Source: Planctomycetota bacterium (GTDB taxonomy: Bacteria; Planctomycetota; Planctomycetia; Pirellulales; Thermoguttaceae). Taken from it: DNA of 7,785 bases. A program made the position numbers and the translations under genes. The stretch spans positions 1 through 7,785 of the forward strand of contig JAJYGU010000240.1 of the NCBI GenBank assembly GCA_021784975.1, in the 5' to 3' direction. Shown piece after piece: positions 6,401 to 7,785 of this stretch. Within the stretch, counting starts at the first letter, position 1; each line of letters starts with the position of its first letter. Below the pieces are notes generated by a model. That model was not told the DNA's origin and did not search any database. It worked only from the letters and a program-made list of their open reading frames with translations.

Positions 6401-6747
6401 TTCTTCATCGCCTCTTCGACCGGCCGGGTGATGGTGGCCATCATCTCATCAGCCGGCATCACGCCATTGTCGATGAGGATCGCGACCCGAGGGAAATCGG
6501 TCTGCGGGAAGACGGACGCCGGCATCACGTAGGCGGCGTAGCCGCCGGCCAGGCACAAGGCCGCCGTGAGAAAGAGAATTGCCTTCCGGTGGCGGATCAC
6601 GAAGGGCTCGGAAGAGGCCGCACGAGGATCGGTCCAGGCAGGAACCTGGCCCTGATGATCGGTCGAGACGGATAGCTGGCCATCCGCCGGTGACTGCGGA
6701 GGGGCAGAAGTCCGTGCAAACCAGCGGCGAATACGCGACTTCATCAT
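3463..6747 (-). CDS. RND efflux permease, AcrB-like, inner membrane
   Basis: This is a proton-driven inner-membrane pump of the resistance-nodulation-division family, 1094 residues from the ATG at 6747. The ATG at 6744 is equally possible, and an in-frame TTG at 6828 is unlikely. TM1 is at about 57-77 (ILFLTAALCLAGGYAAYV) after a long 55-residue cytoplasmic N-terminus, followed by the first porter domain, TM2-6, the second periplasmic domain and TM8-12. The proton-relay residues are in place: an Asp pair in TM4 (GMVIDDAIVVVE, 442-443), Lys966 in TM10 (VAKNGILMLDF) and Arg996 before TM11 (RLRPVLMTS). A double Asp in TM4 resembles the multidrug (HAE) branch rather than metal exporters of the CzcA/CusA type, so the substrate is left open. 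The C-terminus has a 35-residue polar, Gln-rich tail. It follows the sensor kinase after 162 bp, and its TGA lies inside the start region of the adaptor gene. Confidence 0.94.
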   Translation of the reverse strand: MMKSRIRRWFARTSAPPQSPADGQLSVSTDHQGQVPAWTDPRAASSEPFVIRHRKAILFLTAALCLAGGYAAYVMPASVFPQTDFPRVAILIDNGVMPADEMMATITRPVEEAMKNIPGTVNIRSTTGRGSAVVNVFFDWSTDMVQAELYALGRLAQIRGTLPATAQCAVHRLTFSAFPIIGISLTSKTRSITDLWETARYDLNPRFLRIKGVARVNIVGGRVPEYHVVVDPVKLESYHLTLDQISRALASTNQYTSAGMHEENRQLYLAIVDNRLHNPAQIENVVVAWSGNSAIRVRDVAAVRRGSAPQFKIVTAEGSEAVLMNVFSQPDSNTVAIAAALHEELKRMRQGLPPDMKLTFFYDQSLFVKEGVRSVWESIIVGLILSIIIHYLFLRSMTGAFVVGIGIPVTVLVTLVVARAFHLGFNLMTLGGIAAAIGMVIDDAIVVVEAIHTKLAAGHSSSRAIRGVVHEVGPALVGSTLTPVVVFIPLAFLDGLAGVFFRALALTMVSSLLISLLVAITFTPALAERLMRHRGGPAQDELAQGGRILGAIIAAYEWVVRRALRHRWAALACTAAVVVAGILIYNRLQTDFLPPLEEGAFVLDYYSRPGTSLSETDRMLRHVERIMLDTPDVESFSRRTGASLGLEVAEPNTGDLLVKLRPGRKRSTADVIDELREKINNAEPALHTDLHGVLGDLIGDLTWSPKPCEIKVFSNDPEVLKKYAEQIADTIEKMPGVVDVEPGIVVAGPSMCFRVHGDAAARLGLTPADIGTALRTSLLGNVSSYLLQGDRTVGIRVLSAPASHDRVQHIRETPIRSPQGTSVTLNDLADVQYQPGILEMEREDLRQLVAVSARFTGMDLGTGIRNIQAQLAKTVQLPPGATRSFGGLYQQQQESFKNLTFVLLTAIFLVFAVLLIEFRSFIQPLAIVLGAVLALFGVVAALGITGTSLNIVSFLGAIIGVGIVAKNGILMLDFVEHLRDRGYSMLEALVQSGRRRLRPVLMTSVATFIGLLPLAYGIGAGADLLRPLAIAIIGALFISLLLSLIVTPVCYYVMARLLRLDKPQAAAVALSGTPDGQLQLQAEKQSQGAIHGQA
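3483..3488 (-). promoter_or_regulatory. Shine-Dalgarno that sets the adaptor start
   Basis: AGGGAG on the minus strand lies six bases before the ATG at 3476, within the last codons of the permease gene. It favours 3476 over the ATG at 3458, which follows the permease stop by four bases and could be used by re-initiating ribosomes. Confidence 0.6.
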
Positions 6748-6909
6748 GAGCGGCTGCAAGCAGCGGGGATGTCTGACAAAGGCCGCTCGGCGGCGGGCCG
6801 CGACGGTGCAGTCCCAGACCCAGCCCAAGCCGCCAAGGCACGCTAGCCGTCGTCAACCGCAACCTGAAGCTTGCATGGTTCTTCGGGGAGTACCATCCCC
6901 TATTCTAGA

Positions 6910-7785
6910 CTATCGGTTACCAATCGCAACCACCTGCTGTCCTATGATCGGAAGATGAATTGCGACGCATAGTTTGTGGCTCGTCGCCAGGCTGGCGTGG
7001 ACCTTCCCACCCAGCATCCTGGCGTAGGCGTCCACCAGGGTCAGTCCCAAACCGCAGTGCGAGTTGTCCGTGCGGGCAGGGTCTTTCCGCCAAAATGCCT
7101 CGAACAAGTGCGACACGTCCTCCGCGGACAGCAGGTCCGTGTCGTTGACCACGCTGATTTTCAAGGTCGAGTGGTTGCCTTCAGCTTTGCAGGAGACAGT
7201 TCCGCCGCTTGTCGCATACTCCACCGCATTGGCCAAGACATTGCTGAGAATCGAATGCAGCATGGTGCGGTCGGTGTGCACGACCACCCCAGCAGGAACG
7301 GCAAACGTGACCGCCAGACTCCGCTTGGCCGCCCTCTGCTCGCAGCTTTCCCACGCTTCCTTGACCACACCGCCAACATTCACGGGTTCGTGTTGGACGC
7401 TGAGCGCGCCCGACTGGCAACGGGCCAGCGACAATAAGGTCGTGACGATTTTCTCCATCTGGCGCGCGATCTCCCGCGCGTCCCGAAAGTAAGCCAGCGA
7501 CTTTTCTCGATCCCCATCCCACTTCAAGGCGACATCCGCCAGAGAACGCAATTCGGCTATCGGAGTGCGTAGTTCGTGCGACACGTTTGCCGCGAACCGC
7601 CGTTCCCGCTGGAAACTCTGTTGCAGTCGTTCAAGAGATTCATTCAACCGCCGACCGACTGGCTGCAGTTCGCTGGGCAGTCCTTCCAACGAGAAGCGAA
7701 AGTCGAGCGATTGTGCATCGATCTGAGCCACTTCGCGGGCGACCCGCTGAAGTGGGCCGAGTCCTCGCCGCACCGCCACGCTCAC
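6910..7785 (-). CDS. Sensor histidine kinase of a two-component system (N-terminus outside window)
   Basis: The C-terminal 291 residues of a membrane sensor kinase are present; the sensing and membrane-spanning part is cut off at the right edge. The window begins in the HAMP linker (VRRGLGPLQRVAREV). Then come the dimerisation and phosphoacceptor helix with the H box FAANVSHELRTPIAELR (His70 of this fragment) and an ATP-binding domain. The latter has an N box (SNVLANAVEY, Asn182 and Asn186), an F box (LFEAFWRKDPARTD) and a G2 box (HCGLGLTLV). The G1 box reads VVNDTDLL, with none of the usual DxGxG glycines. The overall pattern resembles the CusS/heavy-metal sensor type, which often has Asn at the start of G1. 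Position directly upstream of the RND genes on the same strand suggests it controls the pump; a response regulator would be expected further right. Confidence 0.92.
   Translation of the reverse strand: MSVAVRRGLGPLQRVAREVAQIDAQSLDFRFSLEGLPSELQPVGRRLNESLERLQQSFQRERRFAANVSHELRTPIAELRSLADVALKWDGDREKSLAYFRDAREIARQMEKIVTTLLSLARCQSGALSVQHEPVNVGGVVKEAWESCEQRAAKRSLAVTFAVPAGVVVHTDRTMLHSILSNVLANAVEYATSGGTVSCKAEGNHSTLKISVVNDTDLLSAEDVSHLFEAFWRKDPARTDNSHCGLGLTLVDAYARMLGGKVHASLATSHKLCVAIHLPIIGQQVVAIGNR

Noticed and set aside
5371..6675. A 434-codon rightward open frame
   Set aside because: It is fully antisense to the RND permease, is His/Gly/Asp-rich without hydrophobic segments or motifs, and is explained by codon bias of the real gene.
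6748..6828. A TTG start that would extend the permease by 27 residues
   Set aside because: The extra residues have no family counterpart and no ribosome-binding site is evident; the paired ATGs at 6747 and 6744 are more likely, though they too lack a strong site.
6885..6900. Small hairpin GGGGA/TCCCC just after the kinase stop
   Set aside because: Only 5 bp with no T run; too weak to call a terminator or attenuator.
7783..7785. A GTG at the right edge as the kinase start
   Set aside because: It lies at the beginning of the HAMP linker; a sensor kinase needs membrane segments before it, so the gene simply runs out of the window.

Overview
The window is a GC-rich bacterial segment, and every confident gene reads leftward on the minus strand. 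I lean towards a planctomycete of the Pirellulales type. The main reason is a long palindrome at 3373-3455 that translates as a GWVERSQP...RSTQPT-like peptide; from memory such GTAGG(G/C)TGGGTCGAGCGC palindromes are scattered through those genomes. A GC-rich RND operon next to a sensor kinase fits but does not prove this. No rRNA or marker gene is present, so the assignment is tentative.

Right part (about 2091-7785): an envelope efflux locus. In transcription order it holds the 3' part of a membrane sensor histidine kinase (6910-7785, cut by the window edge), a large RND permease (3463-6747) and an RND membrane-fusion lipoprotein (2091-3476). The last two overlap by 14 bp, so their translation is probably coupled. 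The kinase probably controls the pump together with a response regulator outside the window. No TolC-like outer-membrane factor is visible. The palindrome lies inside the N-terminal coding region of the fusion protein, between its start codon and its lipoprotein signal core.

Middle (about 1054-2090): mostly free of large genes but rich in structure. It holds the 5' half of a tRNA-Gly(CCC) gene that ends one base past the anticodon loop (1801-1838), a dense set of short inverted repeats beside the break, a 31-codon ORF for a small hydrophobic peptide with an ideal Shine-Dalgarno (1394-1489), a nested double hairpin (1205-1261) and a likely intrinsic terminator (1116-1154). The tRNA break looks like the edge of an integrated or rearranged segment.

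Left part (1-1053): a visibly less GC-rich, accessory-looking leftward cluster. It contains a GIY-YIG-fold protein whose usual catalytic Arg position is Lys, then (7 bp later) a small membrane-anchored protein of unknown function, then a possible third gene starting at position 14 and leaving the window. The best candidate for something undescribed is this two- or three-gene unit beside a broken tRNA, with the 31-aa membrane peptide and the palindrome in the lipoprotein signal as separate points of interest.
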